From the NCBI RefSeq assembly GCF_040207875.1, contig NZ_CP157942.1:1054001-1118000 (forward strand): a stretch of 64,000 nucleotides of DNA, given 5' to 3'. A program made the translations under genes and the position numbers. The notes below the pieces were generated by a model. That model did not search any database. It was given only the letters and a program-made list of their open reading frames with translations, and was not told the DNA's origin. Within the stretch, counting starts at the first letter, position 1. The number at the start of each line of letters is the position of its first letter. This stretch comes from Wolbachia endosymbiont of Armadillidium arcangelii. GTDB taxonomy: Bacteria; Pseudomonadota; Alphaproteobacteria; Rickettsiales; Anaplasmataceae. Shown piece by piece: positions 19,099 to 29,001 of this stretch.

Positions 19099-19350
19099 AT
19101 GAAATATTATAGCGGGTTAGATATCTCACTCAAAGAAACTTTTATTAGTATTGTTGATGAGAAAGGAAAAATTGTTGAAGAAGAGGTTGTTGCAAGCGAA
19201 AGCAAGGCAATAGCTGAGTATTTGCTCAGTCAAAGTAAAGAGTATGAAGCAATAGGAATAGAAGGGTATAAAGAAAGCAGTAGTTGCATTAGCAAGAAAA
19301 CTAGCTGTAATTATGCATAGAATGTTGGTTGATAAAACAGAATTTTATTA
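19099..19350 (+). pseudogene. IS110-family transposase with large internal deletion
   Basis: The N-terminal MKYYSGLDISLKETFISIVD (first DEDD Asp) to YEAIGIEG is followed at once, in another frame, by KKAVVALARKLAVIMHRMLV, the usual last helix of IS110 transposases. About 250 residues between the two are gone. It is a different IS110 type from types a, b and c elsewhere in this window. The flanking 140 bases upstream (18957-19098) may be its 5' non-coding end. Confidence 0.7.
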
Positions 19351-19360
19351 TTAATAAAGG

Positions 19361-20540
19361 GAGTGTTAAATAAACTGTGTCAAACCAAGAAATAAAAATA
19401 TAATTGATATAAAAAAACGGAGGTTTGACATGAGTCAAGTAAATAAAACTACCGGTTTGGTAGATTATAAAGAATTAGAAACCTGTCGTCTATACGAGAA
19501 GGAAGACCGTTGACAGGAAAGGAGGGAGCATTAACACCATTTATAAAAAAGCTGCTGGAGGCGAGTCTAGAAGGTGAAATAGAACACCACTTGTCTGGTG
19601 AAAGCGAAGAAAATAATCGAAGAAATGGGAAAAACTTTACGTACAACTCATTTGAGTTGTTAACACCTAGAGACAGGGAAGGAAGCTTTGAACCCCAAAT
19701 AGTTAGAAAAAGACAAACAACAGAACTTGAAGCAAAGGTCTTAAGCACATTTGCCAGTGGCATGGAGATATAGCGTCACATATTGAGGAAATTTACGATC
19801 ACAAAATATCGGCGGCAGAGATATCAAGTATTACTGACAAACAGTAATCAACGAATGGCGTAGTCGTCCGCTGCAGTCTGTATATCCGATAGTTTTCATG
19901 GTTTTTTAAGGAGTTGTGTAAGTAAATGTATGTATAATATATTAGCAAAATGGCAGAAAAGAAGTTTTATTTAGCTGAAAGTGAAGTTCTGGTTGGGAGT
20001 ACTAAATGATCTCAAAGAGAGAGGAGTGGAAGATATTCTAATTGCATGTGTAGATGGGCTAAAAAGCTTTCCTGCAGCAATAAACGGTGTGTTCCCTAAT
20101 GCAGAATGTGTATAGTGCATCAGATACGTAACTCACTGAAGTATGTAGCTAGTAAAGAGTTTTTTGAGTGATTTAAAGAAAAGCTTCAAGTAAGGAAATT
20201 GCCGAGAATTATCTGTTGGAATTAGATGAAAAATGGGGCACAAAGTACCCTATAATCTTGGCAGAATAATTGGGAAAACCTATCTGGTTATTTTAAGTAT
20301 TCCGACCCAGTTAGGAGGATAATCTATACTACTAATCCCATAGAGGGGCTACATAGGCAAATTAGGAAATTCACCAAAACCAAGGGCTCATTTACTAGCA
20401 TAAATGCCTTGTATAAACAGGTATATTGTGCTATAAAGAAAGTAGAGCAAAAATGGCTCTGCCTAATTGGGCTTTAACTGTATCTCAACTTGACATCTTC
20501 TTTCCTGGTAGATTGAAAATTGAGTTGAATTAAAAATGCA
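19361..20540 (+). mobile_element. IS256-family element, copy A (decayed)
   Basis: The left end GAGTGTTAAATAAACTGTG begins at 19361. The transposase starts MSQVNKTTGLVDYKELE at about 19430. Its main body reads RPLTGKEGALTPFIKKLLEA and ELLTPRDREGSFEPQIV, ending with LTVSQLDIFFPGRLKIELN. A 7-base deletion at 19760 (FASGM to EI) and more frameshifts are present. The right inverted repeat is missing and copy B follows directly. Copy C at 45178-46380 shares the same deletion. Confidence 0.8.
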
Positions 20541-21217
20541 GGGGAATGTTCAAAAAAGTGTGTCAAACCGAAAAAAAAGTAATAAATTGATATAAAAAAA
20601 TGGAGGTTTGACAATGAGTCAAAAAGTAGTAAACAGAACTAACGGATTGGTAGATTATAAAGAGTTGGAAACCTGTCGTCTATACGAGAAGGAAGACCGT
20701 TGACAGGAAAGGAGGGAGCATTAACACCATTTATAAAAAAGCTGCTGGAGGCGAGTCTAGAAGGTGAAATAGAAAACCATTTATTAGCTGAAAGTGAAGA
20801 AAATAATCGAAGAAATGGGAAAAACTTTACGTACAACTCATTTGAGCTGTTAACGCCAAGAGATAGAGAAGGAAATTTTGAGCCGCAAATAGTCAAAAAA
20901 AGGCAAACAACAGAGCTTGAAACGAAGATTTTGAGCACATTTGCCAGTGGTATGAGCTATAGAGATATAGCTTCACATGTTGAGGAAATACATGATCACA
21001 AAATATCGGCAGCAGAGATATCAAGTATAATTACTGCCTATAATTAATGAATGGCGCAGTTGTCCACTGCAATCCGTATACCCAATAGTGTTTATGGTTT
21101 TTTAAGGAGTTGCGTAAGTAAATGTATGTATAACATATTAGCAAAATGGCAGAAAAGAAGTTTTATTTGGCTGAAAGTGAGGGATTGGTTGGGAGTGCTA
21201 AACGATCTTAAAGAAAG
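20541..21217 (+). mobile_element. IS256-family element, copy B (truncated, diverged)
   Basis: A second, about 85 percent similar IS256 copy follows directly after copy A: GTGTGTCAAACC left end, MSQKVVNRTNGLVDYKELE, then RPLTGKEGALTPF..GEIENHLLAESEEN and FASGMSYRDIASHVEEIHDHK, keeping the residues deleted in copies A and C. It stops at about 21217 where the IS110 type a element starts, so the 3' half was cut off by that insertion or by recombination. Confidence 0.8.
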
Positions 21218-21339
21218 ATATCAACTATGTTTAAAAATTTTTTATTTGTGTAATTTTGCAACTTCATATGGCAATAAAACCCCGTTTTGTCGTATAAGAA
21301 TAGAATTTTATATCAAACAGCTACTACCTTACTTAAGCC

Positions 21340-21384
21340 AATGAATATGTGCGTTTAGTGTGTGTGTGGACGCACATATTCATT
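21340..21384. repeat. Conserved hairpin downstream of IS110 type a transposase
   Basis: AATGAATATGTGCGT at 21340-21354 and ACGCACATATTCATT at 21370-21384, perfect 15-base arms with a 15-base loop. The copy at 7759-7801 keeps 13 paired bases. It may end transposase transcription or mark the 3' end of the element. It has no poly-T tail. Confidence 0.65.
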
Positions 21385-21414
21385 AACTAATTTTAATTAT
21401 TGCCATGTAAATTT

Positions 21415-22362
21415 CTAAACATGCAAATTAATTGCTTCTTTAAGTCTGGCATTGGCGATGACTATAATTTTACGCATAAGTGCAGTGAGTGCTACCATCT
21501 TTCTTTTACCACTATCAATAAGCTTACAATAAAAAGCAGCAAGTTCTGACTTGGAGTTTCTAGCAGCCATAGCAGCTGTGAAAAGCTTTGAACGAACGTT
21601 ACTTCTTCCACCTATAATCCTTCGGTAACCAATAGCTTTACCACTTTCCTTAGGATGAGGTGCAACACCTGCAAGGCTTGCAACTTGCCTTTTGTTTAAG
21701 GAACCAAGTTCCGGTATAAGGCACAATAAACATTGAGAGGTTTTTCTACCTATTCCAGGAACTGTTTCAAGAATCTTCTGGTATCGGTTCAGTTCAGGGT
21801 TTTCATTGACTATTTTTTGTATAGCTTGATCAAGCTTTTCTACCTGATTATTGAGGAATTCAATAGTTTGTTGACAACTTTCCTTAATGTAATCATTTCC
21901 AGGAGTTTTAAGCCTATTTTTTTCTTGAACAAGCATTTTTGTAATATCATCACGACGCTGACAAAGTGTAAATAAGGTGGTTTGTTCTTTTGAGATAGGT
22001 GTAAATAGCTGCAGACGTCCACAACGCTCAACACCATATTGGGCAAGCGCTTTTGCATCCAGATTGTCAGTCTTTGCCAAAGTTCCATGAGATAGAATGA
22101 AGTTTTTAACTTGACGAGTATTAGCACGATGCACAGCAATGTTTCTGTCAATAAGAAAATACAATAAGCCAAGCTCATAGCCTCCTGTAGCTTCTAAAAT
22201 TATCATGGAATTGGGTAAGATATTTGAAAATTTTTGGTAAAATTGTTTCCAGCCAGAACAACTATTGTCAAACTTGATAACACTTTTTTGTTCATTCACT
22301 GCAATGACAAATTCAAGTTTTCCGATATCAATGCCAATAAAATTTTGATAAGATATAACCAT
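21415..22362 (-). CDS. IS110-family transposase (type a), intact
   Basis: 315 residues. The RuvC-like DEDD domain has FIGIDIGKLEFVIAV (Asp), MIILEATGGYELGLLYFL (Glu), HGTLAKTDNLDAKALAQYG (Asp-Asp). A coiled middle region leads to the Tnp20 domain LETVPGIGRKTSQCLLCLIP and GVAPHPKESGKAIGYRRIIGGRSNVRSKLFTAAMAA, which includes the serine nucleophile region of IS110 recombinases. Family members cut and join DNA guided by an element-encoded RNA. Confidence 0.93.
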   Translation of the reverse strand: MVISYQNFIGIDIGKLEFVIAVNEQKSVIKFDNSCSGWKQFYQKFSNILPNSMIILEATGGYELGLLYFLIDRNIAVHRANTRQVKNFILSHGTLAKTDNLDAKALAQYGVERCGRLQLFTPISKEQTTLFTLCQRRDDITKMLVQEKNRLKTPGNDYIKESCQQTIEFLNNQVEKLDQAIQKIVNENPELNRYQKILETVPGIGRKTSQCLLCLIPELGSLNKRQVASLAGVAPHPKESGKAIGYRRIIGGRSNVRSKLFTAAMAARNSKSELAAFYCKLIDSGKRKMVALTALMRKIIVIANARLKEAINLHV

Positions 22363-22600
22363 AAAGAACCTCGAGAGTTTAAGTTAAAATTTAAGATTGT
22401 AAACAGGTGCATATGTATGTCCCAAACAACTATTCAAACGTCTCGAAGGATAGGCTTGAGTACCTTGATATCTACGTATGTGTAATACTACCGTCTTACG
22501 GTCGCTCAAGCCTTTGATAACTATATTTTTTTATAGAGCTACCTTCCTTCTTGCTTCTTTTATATCATATTTCCAACTTACAACCGTCTTGCTAGTCAAC
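22363..22600 (-). ncRNA. Candidate bridge RNA region of IS110 type a, copy 2
   Basis: This 240-base non-coding segment upstream of the intact type a transposase contains an 8-base perfect stem: GGCTTGAG at 22453-22460 with CTCAAGCC at 22505-22512, enclosing GTACCTTGATA and CGTCTTACGGTCG (an internal CCGT/ACGG hairpin). In copies 1 and 3 the stem sequence differs but pairing is largely kept (GGGC..GTG with CAC..GCCC), which suggests selection on structure. This position is where IS110-group bridge RNAs are encoded. Confidence 0.5.
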
Positions 22601-22724
22601 AAAAAAATTACTCAAGCTGTATCATAAAATCAAAAAATACTTCTGATTGTGTAACAGTACACAGATTACAGTTAGTGAATATGTTGAATGGATTGGAAGC
22701 ATTTTTTGATTTTAAACTACAGTC

Positions 22725-23705
22725 AACATCCTAGTTCTGTAATTCTTGATATGATTTGGATCAAAAGCACTTTTGGATGTCAGGATACCGAAAATGATAT
22801 GGAGTAGCTTACGCTCCCACAATTGCCATATTATGCTTACCCTTCTTCTTTAGTCTTTGGCAAAAACTCACAATGATAGGATTGTGATTCTTGGCTACTA
22901 TGGCAGGAAAGAAAAGGGCCTTACGTAATGTTTGTAACCTGATTTACTTAATCTTGGTTTAGAATGTACAGATGAACCTGATGTTATATTTTTCGGTATA
23001 ACTCCTGTATATGCTGCCAATTGCCTGGCATCTCTAAAAGCTTTTATGTCAGGGATTTCAGCTAAAATAGCTATTGCTGATTCCTCTCCTATTCCTGGAA
23101 TAGTCAATAGAAGCTGAAAATTTTCCAACAATTCTTTGTGCTGCTTTAATAGTTTGCGTATGGAGTTTTTTATTATTTCTATTTTTTTAACTATATTCGT
23201 TGCAAGATCCTCCCAAGCATTTGCAACTTCTTTAGGCAGTCTCTCTTTTTTTTCTAGGTGGTTATTTACTAATTCTTTTAACGCAACTGAGCAACGATAA
23301 AGATGTTTTAATTTTTTCATTTCAGAAGAAGGTGGTGTCCAACGAGTTGGTTCCTGTCTTTGGCAATAATCAGCAATAATTTCTGCATCAGTCTGATCAT
23401 TCTTTTGTCTTACGAGCTTACTCCTTGTATAAGATTTAATACAATAAGGATTTACAACACTAACAAAATGTCCAGCATTGTGCAGAAATTCAGCCAAAGC
23501 TTCGCTATAACAACCACATGCATGCCTTTACTTCTTCCACATTATGCTTTTGTAGAAAACTCAGCAGACCTTGAAACCCAAGATCATCGTTCTTAAAGCT
23601 CCTTTTCCTAGTTTCACGCTTTTCTTTTTTACTTATGAATGAAAGAAAAACATCAAAGCGATCTTTTGATACATCAATTCCAAGAAAGTTGTTGATCATA
23701 TATAA
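22725..23705 (-). pseudogene. IS110-family transposase type c, frameshifted
   Basis: The start at about 23705 reads MINNFLGIDVSKDRFDVFLS, shifts frame near 23505, then MAEFLHNAGHFVSVVNPYCI, RSKLVRQKNDQTDAEIIADY (DEDD aspartates), LLTIPGIGEESAIAILAEIP and GVIPKNITSGSSVHSKPRLS (serine region). A further shift at about 22915 is followed by FPAIVAKNHNPIIVSFCQRL and KGKHNMAIVGA, the normal C-terminus. It is a third, distinct IS110 lineage. Two shifts inactivate it. Confidence 0.8.
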
Positions 23706-23737
23706 CCCCATACGTTACCATTTAAAACGAAAAGTAA

Positions 23738-25298
23738 GCCTTCTAAGAAACTCCCTCAACCAGTTCATCTTTTTGAACTAAGATGTAGCCAAATTCCTGT
23801 GCTTTTTTGATCAAGTTTTTTTTAACTCTCTCTTTGTAACGTGTTTCATAATAGTTCATTCCTTTTTCAACATATTCTTACCCATACTTTAGCATACTAT
23901 AAAAAATGCATGCTAGTTTTCTTGCGGTAGCCGTGATTGCTTTTGGTGCACCTAGTCGTCTCTTTATTCTTCTACAGTACGCACCTATTCCGCTGTTGCT
24001 TCTTGATACACAGTGAGCAGCTATTCGAAATGCATTTGCAGCACGATTAATGACTTTACGCGTTCTTGTGCTAAACACTTTTTCTCCTGTAATTTTATTG
24101 GCAGGGCTAACCACGATGAAAAGTGTTTTTCTGTCCGCCATCTATTAGGGTTTATGCCAGTTTCTGAAATTATTGTTTGTATGGTTACTACATCAAGTCC
24201 TGGAACTTTTCCCTACCTGTAATTCTATGCAGTTCTTCGTGTATAGCAAAATTTGGCCTATGTTTTGTAGACTTACGCTTTATTTTATTACATAGCTTGT
24301 TCCCACCTGACTTTGTCTCAAATGTTTTATAATATCCTTCAATACTTCTATCACATTCTGCTATTTTTTCCTGATAAATATTGTATAGCTCAAACTCTTG
24401 TTTTAGTGTAAACAGGTGTTCCTCTCTATAGTTAATGCTTTTGCAATGGTAGATTTATCATTTTTTATTCGTCCATCTCTTAATTCAGCTAATTTTTCTG
24501 GATTTCTTTCACCCTCAAGTATTGCTTTAATAATTTGCATGCCAGTAACTCCTGTTATATCGCTTATCACCTTATGCAATTGAATGCTCATTTGAATTAA
24601 CGCTTTTTGCATACGTTGAATGTGTGCTGCTGCACTTTTTATTAGGTTATCTCGTTGTCTAGCGTAGCTGCGTAATACACAAATTTGATTATCTGGTCTA
24701 AATGCAGTCCATAGCTATGCAGTTGTTGTAACCACTGGCAATCATCAGATTTTCTTCCAGGCACATTCTTAACATATTTTGCGTTTACTAATTTTACTTC
24801 AAATCCATATGATTCAAGTACTTGAAACAAGGGGATCCAATACACTCCTGTTGATTCCATGGCTATTGTAGTAACTTTGCACCTCTTTAACCACTTTGCT
24901 AAGTTATAAAGATCTTCTGTGAAGCAGCAGAATTTTTGTATATTCTGTTTATCTCTTCCTTCTGGTACACATACATAATGCACAGATATCTATTCCTGCC
25001 GCATCAGACCTCTAATTTACTTTTTGTTTTTGCCATTTCTAACCTCCATCATATAATAATTGAAAAGCACTTCAGCTTGGAACGGTTGAATTATACGCTC
25101 TTCTAATCGAGGTAGTCTCAAAGACTCCATCAGTGATTTTCCTTCCAAAACCATGCTAACCTACGGGCACTAAGGCACCATTGCCTACTCGGCTATAACT
25201 GCAGAAGCGCTTCTCCGTAAAATTATATTCAAAAAAGTAGAAAATAGGAGTTTCTTTCTGGTTTGACAGGTTTTATATCTGTCCGATGCTAACCTTGT
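23738..25298 (-). pseudogene. IS110 element type b, diverged and decayed copy
   Basis: All parts of the type b transposase are recognisable but in several frames: HYVCVPEGRDKQNIQKFCCF and AMESTGVYWIPLFQVLESYG (24642-24983), IQLHKVISDITGVTGMQIIK (24403-24612) and NKITGEKVFSTRTRKVINRA with RRLGAPKAITATARKLACIF (23878-24141). Start and stop ends match the type b element copies at 37645 and 46413 (TTCTAAGAAACTCC on the left, GATGCTAACC on the right). It is older than those two copies and useful for comparing the non-coding end (25030-25298). Confidence 0.8.
25030..25298 (-). ncRNA. Non-coding end of IS110 type b, diverged copy (candidate bridge RNA)
   Basis: This segment aligns with 38984-39262 and 47752-48030. 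The outer pair AAGCACTTC (25065-25073) with GAAGCGCTT (25202-25210), and the inner hairpin AGTCT..AGACT, are kept, while loop bases differ. It supports a conserved RNA structure upstream of the transposase. It is no longer expressed with a working protein. Confidence 0.4.
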
Positions 25299-25712
25299 GG
25301 ATACAGAATTAGAGCCATTTAGGTCTTTCTACGATACCGTCCAGCCTATACTTTTGAGGAGGGAACTCTTATCTTTCTTACAGATTTTATATCTAAGAGG
25401 AGAAACAGAGTTCTTCCCTCCTCCACCTAATGCTTAAGCTTAAAACATTAGATGCTTTTTACAAGATACAAGAAGGGAAGCGGTAAAAATTATTTTAGAC
25501 ATTAAACAATAAAATTAGTAATTTATAGACTCTTTAAAAAAAATTATCTTATTTTAGATCAAGATTTCTTAAAAAATAAATATAATAAATAAACCTTAAA
25601 TGGTTGCTATATTGGGCGTACTCTTAACTTGACGCCTATGGGTATCTGAAATGACCAAAGGTATTTTGCTTAATTTTCTCTAGCATATTCTTCTATAGAA
25701 TTGCAAGACTAT
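25299..25712. other. Gene-free stretch with a strong hairpin
   Basis: No coding frame is supported. GAGGAGGGAACTCT at 25356-25369 and AGAGTTCTTCCCTCCTC at 25407-25423 can form a long G-C-rich hairpin with one small bulge, unusual for this AT-rich sequence. Short AAGCTT-centred repeats follow at 25430-25450, then AT-rich DNA up to the ccmC stop. Confidence 0.5.
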
Positions 25713-26480
25713 CTAATACCGCATACTGATTTCTCTTTTTATTTTGTACAAATTAATTAAGTAAAGTGAGTACAGTATCCACACTACTAAAAAAAATGTG
25801 GCATAAAACATAAACATTACAATGAGTGGCAACAGTAAAGAACTTTCTATTGCTACTCCACCTCTTCTTAGAATACTTGCTGGCTGATGAAGAGTAGACC
25901 ATAAATTCACAGAAAATTTTACTATGGGAATATTTATAGCACTAAAAATGGCAAATACTGCTGCTGATTTTTCTGCCCTTGCTTTATTGTCAAAAGCGCT
26001 CCACAATGAAAGGTAGCCAACATATAGGAAAAATAAAATCAGCATTGAAGTAAGCCTTGCATCCCATACCCACCAAGTGCCCCAAGTTCCTTTTCCCCAA
26101 ATGCTGCCTGTGATTAAACATATTGCCGAAAAGACTGTCCCTGCAGGAGCAGCAGCATGTGCCAAGATACTAGCAATGCTATTGTTCCACACCAACGAAA
26201 TGAAACTGAGTGATACAATAAGTCCATATATTCCAAGAGCAAGCCATGCAGAAGGCACATGAATGTACATAATTCGTACAATTTTTCCTTGTTTATAATC
26301 CTCTGGGGAAAAAAATAACGCCAAAAACATTCCAATTAAAAAACATGCGAAACAAATAACCCCAAGCCAAGGTAGTGCTTTTTTAGAGAAAGAAGAGAAA
26401 TTTGTAGGTTTTAATAAAAACATTTGTTTTGAGGATAATTGTGTTAAGAATTTACCAATTAGTTTGACTTTTATCAACAA
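25713..26480 (-). CDS. ccmC: Heme exporter protein CcmC
   Basis: Inner-membrane protein of cytochrome c maturation system I that loads heme onto CcmE. 255 residues with six predicted membrane helices. The tryptophan-rich WWD motif WGTWWVWDARLTSMLILF is present. Periplasmic histidines expected to hold heme are in MYIHVPSAWLAL and ILAHAAAPAGTVF. The first about 40 residues are a poorly conserved extension, and a later start at MFLLKPTNFSSF (26422) is possible. It is divergent from the PEP-synthase regulator gene, about 70 bases away. Confidence 0.93.
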   Translation of the reverse strand: MLIKVKLIGKFLTQLSSKQMFLLKPTNFSSFSKKALPWLGVICFACFLIGMFLALFFSPEDYKQGKIVRIMYIHVPSAWLALGIYGLIVSLSFISLVWNNSIASILAHAAAPAGTVFSAICLITGSIWGKGTWGTWWVWDARLTSMLILFFLYVGYLSLWSAFDNKARAEKSAAVFAIFSAINIPIVKFSVNLWSTLHQPASILRRGGVAIESSLLLPLIVMFMFYATFFLVVWILYSLYLINLYKIKREISMRY

Positions 26481-26549
26481 GATAGTTTTTCTATATTTAC
26501 GTAGGTTAATAAATTAGCATAATTTCAGAGCAGGTTGCCTATTTGCCAT

Positions 26550-27368
26550 ATGACCCTTAAAAAGCTTAATCTACACTTAGTATCAGATTCAAGTGGTGAA
26601 ACTGTTATATCAGTTGCAAAATCAGCCCTGAAGCACTTTCGTTCTGTAGAAACGATCGAATATGTTTGGTCTTTCGTAAAAGGAGAAGAGCAGATTGACA
26701 AAATTCTGGAGGAAATTAATAGGAAAAATGATGAGCATAATTTTGTTATATGCACTATTACTGATGATGAGCTAAGAAAATATCTAAAAGATAACTGTAT
26801 AAAGCTGAAAATTCCCTACAGAGCAATATTATCACATATTATTAAAGAAATTTCATCCTATCTTGAAATTGAAAAAGACGAAAAGCTTGACTTGCATACT
26901 GAGATAAACAACGAATATTTTCAGCGCATTGACACAATAAATTACACGATTAATCATGATGATGGACAAAATATTCAAGATATTTATGAAGCAGATATAA
27001 TTTTGATTGGAGTTTCACGCACATCAAAATCTCCCACTAGTATGTATTTAGCTTATCGAGGCTACAAGGTTGTAAATGTTCCTTTTATTAGTGAAGTACC
27101 CTTTTATGTCGATTTGGCAAAATTAAAAAATAAGCTGGCGATAGGAGTAACAATAAACCCAAGTAGACTAGTAGAAATACGCAAAAATAGACTTACTTCA
27201 ATTAATAACAAAGATAATAATATATACGCTGACCCTAGAAAAGTAGAAAAGGAAATTAAAGAAGCAGAGGAGTTCTTTAAGCAAAATAACTGGCCAATTA
27301 TTGATGTCACGCAAAAGTCGATTGAAGAAGTATCAGCAACAATTATACAATATTTTAATAAAATGTGA
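26550..27368 (+). CDS. ppsR: PEP synthase / PPDK regulatory protein (bifunctional kinase-phosphorylase)
   Basis: DUF299 family protein of about 272 residues that phosphorylates and dephosphorylates phosphoenolpyruvate synthase or pyruvate phosphate dikinase using ADP. The N-terminal LHLVSDSSGETVISVAKSAL is the family signature, and the P-loop is ILIGVSRTSKSPTSMYLAYRG followed by VVNVPFISEVPF. The ATG at 26550 begins MTLKKLNLHL; a TTG at 26535 is also in frame. The target enzyme gene is not in the window. rpmJ follows on the same strand about 70 bases later. Confidence 0.92.
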   Translation: MTLKKLNLHLVSDSSGETVISVAKSALKHFRSVETIEYVWSFVKGEEQIDKILEEINRKNDEHNFVICTITDDELRKYLKDNCIKLKIPYRAILSHIIKEISSYLEIEKDEKLDLHTEINNEYFQRIDTINYTINHDDGQNIQDIYEADIILIGVSRTSKSPTSMYLAYRGYKVVNVPFISEVPFYVDLAKLKNKLAIGVTINPSRLVEIRKNRLTSINNKDNNIYADPRKVEKEIKEAEEFFKQNNWPIIDVTQKSIEEVSATIIQYFNKM

Positions 27369-27437
27369 AAAATTTACCAATTGACTAACTCTCTATAAAT
27401 AATCATAATATAGGGTAATTTAGTTCTTAATATAGAT

Positions 27438-27566
27438 ATGAAAGTTAAAGCGTCGCTAAAATCTTATCGCAATAGAGATAAAAATTGTAAAGTTGTAAAA
27501 AGGGATGGTAAGATTTACGTTATAAATAAGGTAAATCCAAGATGTAAAGCGCGTCAAGGTTCTTAG
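27438..27566 (+). CDS. rpmJ: 50S ribosomal protein L36
   Basis: 42-residue basic protein: MKVKASLKSYRNRDKNCK, then KRDGKIYVINKVNPRCKARQ, the full L36 pattern in its Cys-poor form (one residue of the zinc knuckle remains in each half). It is too short for most gene callers. It sits directly upstream of the intron-split ftsB-like gene. Confidence 0.9.
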   Translation: MKVKASLKSYRNRDKNCKVVKRDGKIYVINKVNPRCKARQGS

Positions 27567-29001
27567 CTTTTTATTCACCTTCTCATATCATATGGAAACA
27601 TGGTGGTTGTATCTAGAAAGAAAAGTTGTTATGCTTGAGTATAGCCTTGCTCATTTCTTCTCTTATATTATATTTTAGTATTAGTACGATTACAGGCAAA
27701 TATGGCTTGTTAACATTAATCCACTTTAAAAAAGAAATCAATTACAATAAACTTTTGCTAAGTGCGATCCGAAAGTCGTGATTTTGTGATGGTTAAATTC
27801 CATCTTCCCTAGATATCGGGGATAATGTGTATCTCACATTTTAGAGATTGGCAACCTCTAAGGTGCAAGCATGAGATAGAAGCAGGTAATGCTAAACCTT
27901 ATGGCAAATTCCTGCAAACAGAGTTAGATATGATTACGAGAGAAACCTATGTCTGAATTGTCGTAAGGTTTAATATGCGAAATAAGGTTGAAAACGCATT
28001 GACCAAAATGGTACGAAGCAAAAGAGGAGTCAAAGTTTTAGTTTCTTTGATTATGGATATTCTCAGCTTCCGGCAAATAGTAGGAATCTAAGTCTAACGT
28101 GAAACAAAGTCATGGAACGGAGTAACCACATGGAAGCTCTTATTATTCTTTGTTTAAGAAGGATAACTAAGAAGGTGGCCAACTGAATGCTTCTATGTGG
28201 AGGGATTGTTTAAGAAGCAAATGCTCAAAGTAACACTTGGGATATGCAGACGTGGACACTGTAGTTTGGAAGGTAAAGTTATGAGTAGTAGTGAATATGT
28301 TGTGAGCCAACAAAAAGTTAGGTATAAATGGAACGAAATTCCTTGGCGTAAGCTGGAGAAATCTTCATTTAAGCTACAAAAACGAATTTACCGAGCTTCT
28401 AAGTGTAATGATATCAAAAAGATGCATAAGCTTCAGAGATTATTACTCAAATCAACAAGTGCAAGAACACTCGCTGTCAGAAAGGTGACTCAGGATAACA
28501 GGGGAAAAAAGACAGCAGGCATTGACGGAAAAGCTAGTCTTAATCAAAAAGAAAGATTGCAATTAGCAAACTCTTTGGATATAAGAAAAAAAGCAAAACC
28601 ATCAAGACGTGTCTGGGTCCCAAAATCTGGAAAACCACTGGAGTATCGCCCTCTTGGTATACCCACGATAGCAGATCGAGCAAAACAAACACTTGTCAAA
28701 ATGGCACTAGAACCGGAGTGGGAGGGAAAGTTCGAGTCAAACACTTTTGGTTTTAGACCTGGTAGGTCATGTCATGATGCAATAGCGGCTATATTTATTT
28801 CACTTGGAAGGAAAACAGCATTTATTCTGGATGCTGATATTTCTGGATGCTTTGATAATATTAACCATCACGCATTGCTAGAAAAACTCAATACCACACC
28901 AACTTTAAAGAGAATTATAAAAGGATGGTTGAGAGCAGGCGTTATGGAAGATAGAAAGTTTAAACCTACTAAATGTGGTATAATTCAAGGAGGAACAATT
29001 T

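Larger units (their letters stand above)
21218..22600 (-). mobile_element. IS110 element type a, copy 2 (intact)
   Basis: The element runs from TATCAACTATG near 21225 to roughly 22600, with an intact transposase (21415-22362), a downstream perfect 15-base hairpin (21340-21354 with 21370-21384) and a 5' non-coding segment of about 240 bases. It is the only type a copy here with an unbroken transposase, so it is the likely reference for the other two copies. Exact ends need comparison with an empty site. Confidence 0.8.
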
